Below the pieces are notes generated by a model. It saw only the letters and a program-made list of their open reading frames with translations. It was not told the DNA's origin and did not search any database. The position numbers and the translations under genes are program-made. Positions 22,212 through 31,760 of a DNA stretch of 64,000 nucleotides are shown in pieces (within the stretch, counting starts at the first letter, position 1; the number at the start of each line of letters is the position of its first letter). The stretch comes from Methanobacterium paludis. Lineage in GTDB: Archaea; Methanobacteriota; Methanobacteria; Methanobacteriales; Methanobacteriaceae. The stretch is from NCBI RefSeq assembly GCF_000214725.1, contig NC_015574.1, positions 880,001 through 944,000 on the forward strand, read 5' to 3'.

Positions 22212-24722
22212 TTAAATCACAATTATCTTTTCAGGTCCTTTCAAACCCAAATTTCTCCGATTATCAATAATTTCATTGGTCAAACCTTTTAAATATGGCC
22301 TTATCCATTTAGGATCGTTACCAGAATATAGTTCAACTTTCCATTCACCATTTGAGTCCATATTTGAATGTTTCACGGCACTGGCGCAGTAAAACATGTT
22401 GAAGATTCTTTTAATGTATTTATTCCAGGTTTCATCCTCGTGATTATGGCTTTGTGGAGGATTGAAATATCTCAACTGTTCCGGGGCTTGTTTTAAGGGT
22501 GTTGTATTGTTCCTGAAATCAATTTCCATGGTATTTTTTGTGCTATTACAATATCTGCAGAGAGTTTGCAGATTATCTATGGAATCTTTTCCTCCGAAGT
22601 AACGGGGATTGACATGATCCACTTCTAGGAGCATTTTGTTTTTTTCTCCACATGAAAGACAGTTTGGATATCTTTTCTTCACTTCAATTTTGGTTTCATT
22701 ATCCAATTCATTATTCTTACTTTCCCCATTAACATAGACATCATCGGGCATGCCGTCAGTTAATTCGTTCAGTCTGCGAACACATGCATAAAACTGGTTA
22801 ATAAAAGAATCATAGTTTGGATAAATCGTATCCCAGTATCTATCTTCCCTTTCAAATTCAAGTTTTAATTTATCATTAACCTCAAATAACTGTATACTCC
22901 TATATTTCCGAGCGAGTTGATCCATATCATGATTCTTTCTATCCTCAAACTCGAAAAATGGTGGTTTTTCTTTCCCTTGAGCTATATGGCATACAATGTT
23001 GAATATGTTGTTTTCTAATCCATCGTCATAGCTATTTTCAGGATCAAGAAAAGTTTCAACCCACTCGTTCAAAACATCGGATTTTGATTCAACGTTAATT
23101 TCTTCACTTTCAAAGTCAGATAGGTCCAAAGATTCCAAATGATCCATAAATTTTTCATAACTCTCTTTTTCATTCTCAAATACCATTACTAAACGATTTA
23201 CTTCTATGTAATCATCCTCATTTTTAGAGAGAGTATAAAATTTTGTTTGATACCATCCTAGGGGCATGTTCTTTAAAAATGGGCCAATTTCAAGGCCTTT
23301 ATTTTGGAACATTATTCTGGAGAGGTGTCTCACAAGATCAATTGAAATTAGCTGTAATGGTGGTCTTTTTTGTGGATTTATTATTGTGCCACCAGTACCA
23401 CCTTCATCAAGCGGATCCCATTCCGCCCAATTGATCTTTTGATTCCAGTTATCAACAAAGGATACAATATAAGCCAAGTCTGTTCCACCAAATTTAGGGC
23501 CTCTAAGCGCCCTTCCAATCATTTGTGTTAAAAGAATTTTGCTGGTGGTTTGTCTCGTTAAAAAAACACTTTTTACATCTGGAACGTCCGTACCTTCAGT
23601 TAACATACGTATATTAATTAGAACATCAAGTTCATCATTTTTGAACCTCTCCAAAACCTTTGAATTTTCATCTCCACCACCTATAACCCTACCCGTACCT
23701 GTTTGATGAACATGACTGAACATGGTCCCTGCTTTGACTCCTTCTTTTCGTAAAAATTCACATAACTGAACGCACTGATTCCATCTATCTGCAAAAATAA
23801 TGGTTTTACCATATTTAATCTTATTCTCAGCATATGCACGTGCAATAAACTGATTTCTCCCCCTATTATCAGCAAGTTGATTTATGATATCTTTAGGTAA
23901 ATCTGAATAAGTATCAATCCATTTTTCATACTCTCTTTTTTCAAAATCAGGTTTAAATTCTGTATTTGGATCTTCAAATATTGGTTCAGCTAATATCTCT
24001 TGTGCCATCAAGTCCTTTAATGTAACCTGGTAAATGATATCCTGTGGAAATAGTTCCTTTAACCAACCTTTCTTTTTTTCATCGGAATATGTTGGTGTTG
24101 CCGTAAGTCCTAAAAGATACATCTGTGAAAATTGTTTTCTTAACTCAAGAATGAGGTTGCGATAACTTGGAGCTGGAGATTGATGTGCTTCATCAAAAAC
24201 TACAAAGAGTTTATCTTCAGCAGATTCTAAAAATTTCATTAGATGAGGTTGTTTTCGTTTATATCCGCTACTTACGCTTTGTAACGTACTTATTAAAACA
24301 TCATCTGTGCTTTCTATCTGTTGTATATTGAAATGGTTTTTAGTTCCAGATACCACTCTAACATTGAGATTTTCCCTCGGTTCTTCAATGAATCCAATTT
24401 CAAAACCCTTATTTTGATCTATTTCATGAGGTCCAAAGCTATAATAAGCCTGTTCCAATAAATGATGTGTGTGTGCTAACCAAAGAACTTTATAACCCTT
24501 AGATAAAGGTCCTTGACATAAAAATCTAACTGCAGTTAATGTTTTACCACCACCAGTTGGTAAAACTAAAATACCGCCTTTGTTACCAGTTTTTTCTTCT
24601 TCAAACCAATTCCTAAGATTTGTTTGGGCATCTCTTTGATATTGGGCCAAATTTATTTTTGAAGGGTTTTTTCTAGCTTTTATAAGATTATATTCCCTAT
24701 AAAAATCGTTTTTTTCATTCAT
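22212..24722 (-). CDS. DEAD/DEAH SF2 helicase with C-terminal HNH nuclease
   Basis: The 836-residue protein starts with an SF2 helicase of the type III restriction / UvrB-like group: Walker A LPTGGGKT (54-61), DEAH as VFDEAHQSP (about 175), TATPT, and motif VI QMIGRALRG with the preceding RMLTEGTDVP. Near residues 690-745 is an HNH nuclease: CLSCGEKN, VDHVNPRYFGG, LCRYCN, i.e. two CxxC pairs around the His centre. This architecture would translocate on DNA and cut it. It overlaps the upstream EVE-TPR gene by 4 bp (ATGA) and lies 13 bases before the PCD-HEAT gene, so all three should be co-produced. Antiviral function is inferred from architecture and island context. Confidence 0.88.
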   Translation of the reverse strand: MNEKNDFYREYNLIKARKNPSKINLAQYQRDAQTNLRNWFEEEKTGNKGGILVLPTGGGKTLTAVRFLCQGPLSKGYKVLWLAHTHHLLEQAYYSFGPHEIDQNKGFEIGFIEEPRENLNVRVVSGTKNHFNIQQIESTDDVLISTLQSVSSGYKRKQPHLMKFLESAEDKLFVVFDEAHQSPAPSYRNLILELRKQFSQMYLLGLTATPTYSDEKKKGWLKELFPQDIIYQVTLKDLMAQEILAEPIFEDPNTEFKPDFEKREYEKWIDTYSDLPKDIINQLADNRGRNQFIARAYAENKIKYGKTIIFADRWNQCVQLCEFLRKEGVKAGTMFSHVHQTGTGRVIGGGDENSKVLERFKNDELDVLINIRMLTEGTDVPDVKSVFLTRQTTSKILLTQMIGRALRGPKFGGTDLAYIVSFVDNWNQKINWAEWDPLDEGGTGGTIINPQKRPPLQLISIDLVRHLSRIMFQNKGLEIGPFLKNMPLGWYQTKFYTLSKNEDDYIEVNRLVMVFENEKESYEKFMDHLESLDLSDFESEEINVESKSDVLNEWVETFLDPENSYDDGLENNIFNIVCHIAQGKEKPPFFEFEDRKNHDMDQLARKYRSIQLFEVNDKLKLEFEREDRYWDTIYPNYDSFINQFYACVRRLNELTDGMPDDVYVNGESKNNELDNETKIEVKKRYPNCLSCGEKNKMLLEVDHVNPRYFGGKDSIDNLQTLCRYCNSTKNTMEIDFRNNTTPLKQAPEQLRYFNPPQSHNHEDETWNKYIKRIFNMFYCASAVKHSNMDSNGEWKVELYSGNDPKWIRPYLKGLTNEIIDNRRNLGLKGPEKIIVI

Positions 24723-26608
24723 TTTGATCTCTCCATATTCTCCAATTTTGTTCTGGCATAAGTATCAAGTGGATTTAATTTTAAAGCTGCATTAAAACAT
24801 TTTTTAGCTTGATCTTCTTCTTTTGCCTCTAAAAGAACAGAACCTTTATTTGACCAAGCATCCGAAAAATTAAAATTCAATTTTAAAGCAGCATCAAAGC
24901 ATTCTAAAGCCTCTTCATTTCTCTCCAAACATTTAAATATCATTCCTTGAACATTCCATAATTCATGATCTTCAGGATTGATCTTCACAGCATTTTCACA
25001 GAACTTCAGGGCCTCATCATAATCTCCCTTAATTCCAAGTATGTTTGCTGTTTCTAATAGGGCATGGACATTTTCAGGGTCCAGTTGGAGTACCTTACCA
25101 TAATAGAGAAGGGATTCTACAAATTTTTCCATAATTTTAAGCATTTCAGCCTTTCCAAGCCAGGTTAATGGATTTTCAGGGTCTATCTCTATTGAAAATT
25201 CCAGGCTTTCCAGGGCATTTGCATATTCTCCATCATCCATCAAGATCTTTCCTTTGAGTAGCCATGCTGGAGAAAAATTGGATTTAATCTCAATAATATT
25301 ATTTAAAACATCTAAAGCCATTTTAGTGTTATTTTGTGCCTTAAAATGTTTAGCTTGAGTATATAAAACTTTAATATTCTGTGGATCAATTTGAATGGCT
25401 TTTTCAAGTGATTCAGCTGCTTTTTCAGGTTCAATTTTTTCTTGAACCCTGGATTTACATGTCCCGGCTTCTGCTGAAAGGGGTGCTAATTCAATTGCAT
25501 TCTCAAAGGCTTCTAATGCTTTGGAATAATCCTTTAAATTGAATAAGACATTTCCAAGACTGTAAAAAGCTTCATAATGTTTATTATCCAGTTTTACACA
25601 TCTTTCATAGGATAATGCTGCTTCTAGTAATTTTTTATCCCTTAAAAGTGTAGATCCATGATAGTACCATGAATCTGAGTCTTTGGGATCTAGTTCTAAA
25701 ATCTGTTCATAGGTTTCTCTTGCCTTGGAATAATTTCCCATTGCTTTCTGGCATTTGGCCTTTGATCGGAGTGCATCAAGGTTCATAGGTTCAAGTTTCA
25801 GTACCTTCTGAAAGATGTTAATTGAACCTTCATAATCTTTTAAGGTAAAAAGATTAAAGCCTTTATCAAGAAGAACAGGAACATTCAATGGATTTTTATC
25901 TAAAATTACATCAAAACAATTGTTAGATTCATCTATTTTATTCAATATTCGGAAACATATTCCTTTACGGTGAAGAGCATTAATACAGTTTGAATCAATA
26001 TCTAAAACCTTATTATAACAATCTATAGCAGAAAATAAGTTACTTATATTCTCGAATATTTCACCTTTATGGTAATGTGCGTTGGGACATGTGGGATCCA
26101 AATTTGTAACCTTGTCCAGATACTTAAGAGATTCTGGGTAGTTTCCATATCTAAAACAGGCCAAACCTTTTTTATAATATTTTTTAACTTCAGTATCTGC
26201 ACTTTTATCTTCATTTTCAAGCAGTTGATTGATCTTTTCAACCTGGGAGGGATTTTTAGATTTAATGATGTTGTTTAAAATGTTCCAGCTAGCAGGATTT
26301 AACTCCACAATTCCTTCTCTAAAACGTTTGATCTCACTTTCAAAGAAGTTTCCATCTTTAAGGTCCTGAAAACTTGGAGGATGTTTAAGTTTAATCCGGT
26401 CTTCCTTTCTTAGAGTTAACTTATCGTAGGCACTATTTTTTTTTAACTTGTAAATATACTCAATTTTCTTATGGGGGCTGGATTTGTATATTAAAACAAT
26501 ATCTCCTGGGTCCGGTCTATCATTTTTAATTAGTTTATTGAGTTCATCCTCTTCTTCTAAACTAAACCAGTCTAATACATTAGTTGTTACAAGTATCCAT
26601 TTTTTCAA
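24719..26608 (-). CDS. EVE-like domain plus long TPR array
   Basis: Residues 1-85 (KWILVTTN at the start, GDIVLIYKSSPHKKIEYIYK) have the strand pattern of an EVE/PUA-like domain, a reader of modified bases that is often joined to restriction enzymes. From about residue 140 to the end are roughly 14 tetratricopeptide repeats with the usual W/L..G..Y..A..F..P spacing (for example NAHYHKGEIFENI, ALEAFENAIELAP). TTG at 26608 is the start. It is the first gene of the three-gene operon with the helicase-HNH and PCD-HEAT proteins; the TPR array would be the scaffold. EVE assignment is by motif only and is moderately sure; TPR is certain. Confidence 0.8.
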   Translation of the reverse strand: MKKWILVTTNVLDWFSLEEEDELNKLIKNDRPDPGDIVLIYKSSPHKKIEYIYKLKKNSAYDKLTLRKEDRIKLKHPPSFQDLKDGNFFESEIKRFREGIVELNPASWNILNNIIKSKNPSQVEKINQLLENEDKSADTEVKKYYKKGLACFRYGNYPESLKYLDKVTNLDPTCPNAHYHKGEIFENISNLFSAIDCYNKVLDIDSNCINALHRKGICFRILNKIDESNNCFDVILDKNPLNVPVLLDKGFNLFTLKDYEGSINIFQKVLKLEPMNLDALRSKAKCQKAMGNYSKARETYEQILELDPKDSDSWYYHGSTLLRDKKLLEAALSYERCVKLDNKHYEAFYSLGNVLFNLKDYSKALEAFENAIELAPLSAEAGTCKSRVQEKIEPEKAAESLEKAIQIDPQNIKVLYTQAKHFKAQNNTKMALDVLNNIIEIKSNFSPAWLLKGKILMDDGEYANALESLEFSIEIDPENPLTWLGKAEMLKIMEKFVESLLYYGKVLQLDPENVHALLETANILGIKGDYDEALKFCENAVKINPEDHELWNVQGMIFKCLERNEEALECFDAALKLNFNFSDAWSNKGSVLLEAKEEDQAKKCFNAALKLNPLDTYARTKLENMERSK

Positions 26609-26801
26609 TTGAAACCCGACCTATTTTCATTTTCCTGCTTTGTTACTTTTATTGAAAAGGTTATGTGCAGTTAAATAGTTCTATATTTCAACTTAGCTTA
26701 TATATGTTCTCTATTGAATTGTTTACTTTTAGACGAAGTTTGATATTTTTGGGCTTTTCATTCCATTTTTTTTGGTTCCACAAGTATGATCTAAATAATC
26801 T

Positions 26802-27269
26802 TCATTTAAGTTGAATATCATTTTTAAGGGATTCATTAAGCTCATGCATCATAAAACCAATTCCTTTACATTTACTAAGTGGATTATAAACCTTTTTATC
26901 TGTGAAAATATCACTAACCATCTTAGTGTAATTTTTGCCACCTAAAACAACTATATTATCATATTTATCCAGTTCTTTGGTTGATTTAGAAGATTTTAGT
27001 TCATCTAAGGTTATTGGACAAGATTTTTTATTATTAAAACTCACATTGTATGTGCCAGGTACAATATCATCTGGAAATAAAAATCCATACTTTGCTGAGA
27101 GTATACACCAAGATTTGGGATAAAACTTCTCAGCATATTCACGACATTTAGTTGTAAATGGACCTATATACACATATTTAGCTTTTGTTGGCCCATTTTG
27201 AGGTTCTTTATCCCATATTTTCTTGCTTCCTCAGGGTATTATGCATATAGTATCGTTCTTTTCGCTCAT
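26802..27269 (-). pseudogene. DUF6884-like gene with an in-frame TGA at a conserved Cys position
   Basis: A strong ribosome site (GGAGAG) and ATG at 27269, two bases after the previous stop, open a frame that reads ...ICIIP, then TGA (27231-27233), then GSKKIW and continues in the same frame to 26802. The downstream part (VYIGPFTTKCREYAEKFYP, CILSAKYGFLFPDD, VVLGGKNY) fits the DUF6884 / YaaA-like family as I remember it, where the N-terminus reads CGSKK or CGKKK. TGA thus replaces a Cys codon (one base from TGC/TGT). Either the gene is dead by a single nonsense change, or TGA is recoded. Methanobacteriales are not known to make selenoproteins of this kind, so loss is more likely. Confidence 0.7.
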
Positions 27270-27271
27270 AG

Positions 27272-29150
27272 TTATCTCTCCAAAATATTTTTTAAAATAG
27301 CCTTTATAAATAAACTTAAATTATCCTCTTCAACACCATCTTCACCAGGAGTTAAGGGAAAGGCACCAACAGATGGAATTGGCTCAGAATAAATCTCCTG
27401 GAATATTTTTTCCTCATCTCCAGGGTATAAAACGTAGGCTCCCTCAGTGTAAAGTATTGCATCCTTATAAGTGTGCATCTTGTAAATATCTCCATATTTA
27501 TATTTACGAGAAATTTGCTCTTCCTCATCCCTTTTAGTTACAATTTCATCTTCAATTTCATAAATCTCATCAGATGGAAGCTTTTTTGAACCAATTTTTT
27601 CATAAAACTCCAAGATCTTTCCTTCAGACTTGTATTTAGCATCAAAATGAACAAAATAAGTTTCACCATCAGATTCTATGAATAAGGTATAATCTGGCCT
27701 AAATGGCAATGAATAAGATTTATATTTGGTATTATTTGAAAAAAGACGATTATACATCAAATTTAATTTTATTTCCATTAAAGTCCATGCTAAATATTTG
27801 AAGGGAATCTTGCCCTCTTTTAACTTTTATAGACCATTTGTCTGGACTGACATTGTATATATCATTGTAAACTAATTTTTCATTGCTTAATTTGTTTAAA
27901 ACTTTTACAAGCTTGAAGTAACACCAATATTCATACAATTCACTTAGTTTACGTTCATATCCCTTGATTTGATCCTCTACCTCTTCCCACTGGAGTCTAA
28001 AGGAAAATTCAAATTGAATGTAGTACTTGAATATGTCCCTGTAACCTTCTCTTTTTTGTATAACTTGTGAATTTAGGGGTAAATAATTGAGTTTACCAAC
28101 ATTTTTCACCCATTTTTCTGATAAGTAGTCTTGAACTATTCTTTGATACTTATAAAGCTCATAAAGAACGTAACCACCTTTTCTAAGTTCTAAAAGTTTT
28201 TCGATGAGATCGTCTATCAATTTATCCAGTAACTCTAAGAAATATTTGAGAAAACGATTTTCTGGAGTGTCTATGGTTTCGTGATAATATCTTTGGGTTA
28301 CAGTATCTGGAACGTATCCATTTAAACTACTGGGCCAATCACTTGGTATATCTTCAGTTTTAAAAAGATTATCAGGGCGTGATAATATATCTAACATTTC
28401 TGAAGGCCCTAAATTTGATGCAAAACTTGCAGGAACAACTTCCACGTAACTTTCCAAGAGACTGTACATGTTTCTTTTTATGTACTCATAGGCTGTAGGA
28501 AGATTTTCTAGCCTGAATAAATACTCCAAAAACATGAAATCTTCATATAATGTTTCTTTAGGCTTTCTGTAAAATTCAAGGTCTTGAGATAAAGGTGAAT
28601 CCATCTCATAGATTATTCCAGAGGCAACTTCAGATAGATCTGCAATCATGGCAGGATAGTGTTCATAATAATTTATCTTCTTGGATCTAACCTCAAAGGG
28701 ACAAGGAACTGATTCAACACCATCTATTTCAACATCAAAAAATGACTTTCCAACGTAGCTGTGAAAATTGAGAATTCCTGCACACCTGTAACTTTCATCG
28801 GATCCAATTTTGAACCTTAATTCCTCAAATATTTTAGTTTCACTCCTTTGAATGGTTTGAAAAACATTAGGTTCCTCTTTAAACTGAAGTTTGGTTTCAA
28901 ATAAGATCTGATACTTAGTTTCTTCAAGAAGCATTAACTTAGAAAGACCATTAACCTCTTTATTGGAGTAGTACTGTATTGGTGTTTTATCATCCGGTTT
29001 TTCAACTAAAGGAATATTCTCAAAGGTCATAATTCCCTTTTTAAGGGATCTTTGATAGTTTAGGTTATCTTTAACAGCACTTATGGTTAAAAGACCTAAT
29101 TCATTCCCTTTTTTATCCTGAAGATTTATAAGAACTCTTTGTTCCACCAT
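27272..29150 (-). pseudogene. McrC-like DUF2357 / PD-(D/E)XK nuclease gene with frameshift
   Basis: Two overlapping frames make one protein. The 466-residue part (27750-29150) is a DUF2357-like N-terminal and helical region. The part ending at 27272 holds the nuclease core (FRPDYTLFIES, VHFDAKYK: D...DxK) and the usual end segment (HTYKDAI, GAYVLYPG). The join lies at 27750-27778: reading NGNKIKF then MYNRLF requires skipping one base. The second part has no ribosome site, so this is a frameshift and not two genes. The product would be the nuclease partner of the McrB-like ATPase directly upstream (12-base gap). If the shift is real, the restriction activity is lost. Confidence 0.75.
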
Positions 29151-29161
29151 TAAAAAAGCCC

Positions 29162-31399
29162 CTAATTTATGAATGAAACATATCTTTGCTCGTACAATAC
29201 TTTATCCATCTCTTGAATCTTCAAAGCAGAGGAAAGATACTTAACTGTTTCTTCTGATTGGATATCTCCAAGTTTATGTGGTGGAAGATCTACGGCTTCA
29301 ATGTAACAAAGTTCGAAGAGTTCCTTTAAAACATTCTCAAGAACTCTCTGTGACCCGTGCAGCTTTGGAAGCATCTTCTGTTTAATCTGTGCATCAAAAT
29401 AACGCATCCAATTGTCCCAAATTTCGGGTTTACCATCATAAACCCAAGCAACATACATGAAACGCAAAATTTCATCAATTACCCTGAAACCAAAATCAAA
29501 ACCAGCTTTGCCCAGAACTTCCTGGAATTTGTTAATTTCATCTGCTAAAATATCCCAAAGGTAGACTTGTTCATCGATCTTGACATCATTTAATCTTTCT
29601 TTTAATTCTTGAACTCTGTAATTCCTAGTTTCAAGATCAGATAAAGGATTTTCAAGATATTCAGTATCTCCAGTTAAATTGGTGTTTTTATAATTGTTTA
29701 ACATGTAATTTTTAGCAGGAGAAGTGGAAAACTCGATGGTGTTAGCCCTATCTAAAACCTTAGGACTGAACATATACGTTGTTTCATCAACGTTAACGGT
29801 ACCAACCACTAAAAGATTTCTAGGTATTTCTAACTCTCCCGGAATCTTTTTATCATCATTTGAATGTAAAGGTATGGTTTCTTCACTTTCCATTGCAGAT
29901 AAAAAGTCAGCAAAGTATCTTTCAACATGGGAAAGGTTCATTTCATCTAAAACTAATAAATGTGGAGTTTTTGGGTTATTTGAAGCTCCCATAATTAAAT
30001 TTAAAGCAGGAGTTTCTTGGTAATCTTTGGTGATGATGTTGTAAAATCCAAGTAAATGCCTGTTTTCAGTCCAATTTGCTCCAACAGGAACAATATTATA
30101 TTTGGTAGAGTTATATTGAGCAAAAAGCTGGGCTAATTTGGTCTTACCAGTACCAGAATTACCAGTTAAAATAACGAATGGTTTTATTTTTAGAGATAAT
30201 AAGAAATTTTCAACTATCTTTGGGTCAAAGAAATAACCTGATTTGATTAAGTGTTCATAAAATGATGTATTTGGTGGTATAATTGGTTCAGGTTTGCCTT
30301 TTTTTATTCTATCAATCTCATAAACAAAGTCTCGAACATTTTCAGGGAGTTTTGTGTCATCTAACTTTCCAATTACAACAACATCAGTTTTTACATCTCC
30401 ATCTTCAACTGAAGTCCATTCCCCTTCATAGTTTTCATCAAAATCTTTCTTAGCAAAATTTCCACCTAATTTGCCCCTATGAATTACATAAACATTTCCT
30501 GATTCATCCTTTGCAAATGCTCCAGCTACCGATCTTTTAATTCCTCTTATTGGGAAATTTATTTCACATGTAATTGTATGACCTGAATCTTCTTTAGGCT
30601 CTTCAATTCCAAAACCATTCCAATATCTACTATTTTCAATCTTTCTAGAACATAACCAAATTCCAAGTTTATTCGACCAATAGAAATTTCCTTCTTCCTG
30701 GCCACCTTGAAAACCAGCTTTACCATTCACAACTTTATTTGCAGTGTCTTTGAAAATTTTCAGAAACTTTTCCTGACTTTCTGATATCTCACTTTCACTT
30801 TCAATTATTTTAAGTGGTTTATTTTCTGAAACTAGTAGATCATACATCTCTAAAACTTCCTTCAAATTTGATTCAAGCTTTTCTTCTGATGGTATGTCTT
30901 CTAAACTGTAGTATTTTGCATAGATATTACCGGCTTCATAGAATGGAGCATTTGAATTATTATTAGTTGTTAAATCAATTGATTCTAAAAAATCGTCAGG
31001 TATGTTGGTTAATTTATTTAGTTTATCCCTAAATTCTTGTGATCGTATTTTTAAGATATTTTTTGTCTTAGATTTCTTGGTTTCTTTTAGTTTATCAGTA
31101 CCTTGGTTTAAAGATAAATAAACCCCTTCCATATCCTCTTTAAATAGATAAACAGGATAAAATCCTGATTGAGCTGTTTCTGTAATATGTTTATCGAGTA
31201 TTGCTACCCATGGGCAATGTGTCCATGTTCCTCTTCCTGCTGAACCCGAAAATTTATATTTATTAGAATTACCAACGATTTTTTCAAGGTATTTTGGAAA
31301 ATCAATTCTTAATAGTTTAGCCATAGGATGTTGCGTAAAATTTTCGTTGCGAGCAGTTTTATAAGTTTTTAGAATTTGTTCAATGTAATTTTTTAACAT
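29162..31399 (-). CDS. McrB-like AAA+ ATPase with DUF3578 N-terminal domain
   Basis: The 745-residue protein begins with a DUF3578 (MrcB N-terminal) region, recognisable by the block GRGTWTHCPWVAILD and YPVYLFKED. A middle domain of unknown fold follows (about 215-350). The C-terminal AAA+ motor of the McrB type has Walker A LTGNSGTGKTKL (about 410), Walker B LLVLDEMNLSHVERY, a sensor VVGTVNVDE and the TYMFSPKVLDRANTIEF block. McrB-type motors drive a McrC-like nuclease to cut modified or foreign DNA; the DUF2357 gene next to it is that partner. The ATG at 31399 follows GGGG by about six bases. The NTPase looks intact. Confidence 0.88.
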   Translation of the reverse strand: MLKNYIEQILKTYKTARNENFTQHPMAKLLRIDFPKYLEKIVGNSNKYKFSGSAGRGTWTHCPWVAILDKHITETAQSGFYPVYLFKEDMEGVYLSLNQGTDKLKETKKSKTKNILKIRSQEFRDKLNKLTNIPDDFLESIDLTTNNNSNAPFYEAGNIYAKYYSLEDIPSEEKLESNLKEVLEMYDLLVSENKPLKIIESESEISESQEKFLKIFKDTANKVVNGKAGFQGGQEEGNFYWSNKLGIWLCSRKIENSRYWNGFGIEEPKEDSGHTITCEINFPIRGIKRSVAGAFAKDESGNVYVIHRGKLGGNFAKKDFDENYEGEWTSVEDGDVKTDVVVIGKLDDTKLPENVRDFVYEIDRIKKGKPEPIIPPNTSFYEHLIKSGYFFDPKIVENFLLSLKIKPFVILTGNSGTGKTKLAQLFAQYNSTKYNIVPVGANWTENRHLLGFYNIITKDYQETPALNLIMGASNNPKTPHLLVLDEMNLSHVERYFADFLSAMESEETIPLHSNDDKKIPGELEIPRNLLVVGTVNVDETTYMFSPKVLDRANTIEFSTSPAKNYMLNNYKNTNLTGDTEYLENPLSDLETRNYRVQELKERLNDVKIDEQVYLWDILADEINKFQEVLGKAGFDFGFRVIDEILRFMYVAWVYDGKPEIWDNWMRYFDAQIKQKMLPKLHGSQRVLENVLKELFELCYIEAVDLPPHKLGDIQSEETVKYLSSALKIQEMDKVLYEQRYVSFIN

Positions 31400-31449
31400 T
31401 CATATCCCCTTTTTCCAGCTCTAATCTTTCTAATTTTAATTAACATTGT

Positions 31450-31540
31450 ATTAAATACTTAAAACTTTTTATAATTTGGAATAAAAAATAGATTGGTGGT
31501 ACGAATGGTAAAAAATGAGGAATTTTATCAATCAGACTAG
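31450..31540 (+). pseudogene. Decayed copy of the start of the 20071 gene and its leader
   Basis: About 90 bases here match 20010-20100 at roughly 80% by eye, including the leader (TTTTTATAATTTG, ATTGGTGGTAC) and the first codons. The frame ATG at 31505 reads MVKNEEFYQSD and stops at 31540 after 11 codons, whereas the intact gene continues. It lies in the 361-bp gap between the divergent McrB-like and Mod genes, which otherwise holds only AT-rich promoter sequence. The copy is probably left from a duplication or recombination event that moved the 11-kb segment between the two copies. Confidence 0.6.
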
Positions 31541-31760
31541 ATAATAATGATTTTAGGCTTCTTCTTTTTATCTTACTGTATTATTCATTGTTAAGCTTGA
31601 TTGTAATAGTAAATGCTATATATATTCACACCAAACACATATTTAGAGTATATTCATAAATTAAGAACCATATAAATGATATTTAATTATTATAATTGAT
31701 GTTAAATTTTAGTAAAAATAAAGAAACGTTTGATCAAATAACCCAAATTTAGGCGATAAA

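Noticed and set aside
26802..27269. Calling the TGA a selenocysteine codon
   Set aside because: The position fits, but Methanobacteriales are not known for Sec insertion and two other lesions lie nearby, so nonsense mutation or sequence error is the default.
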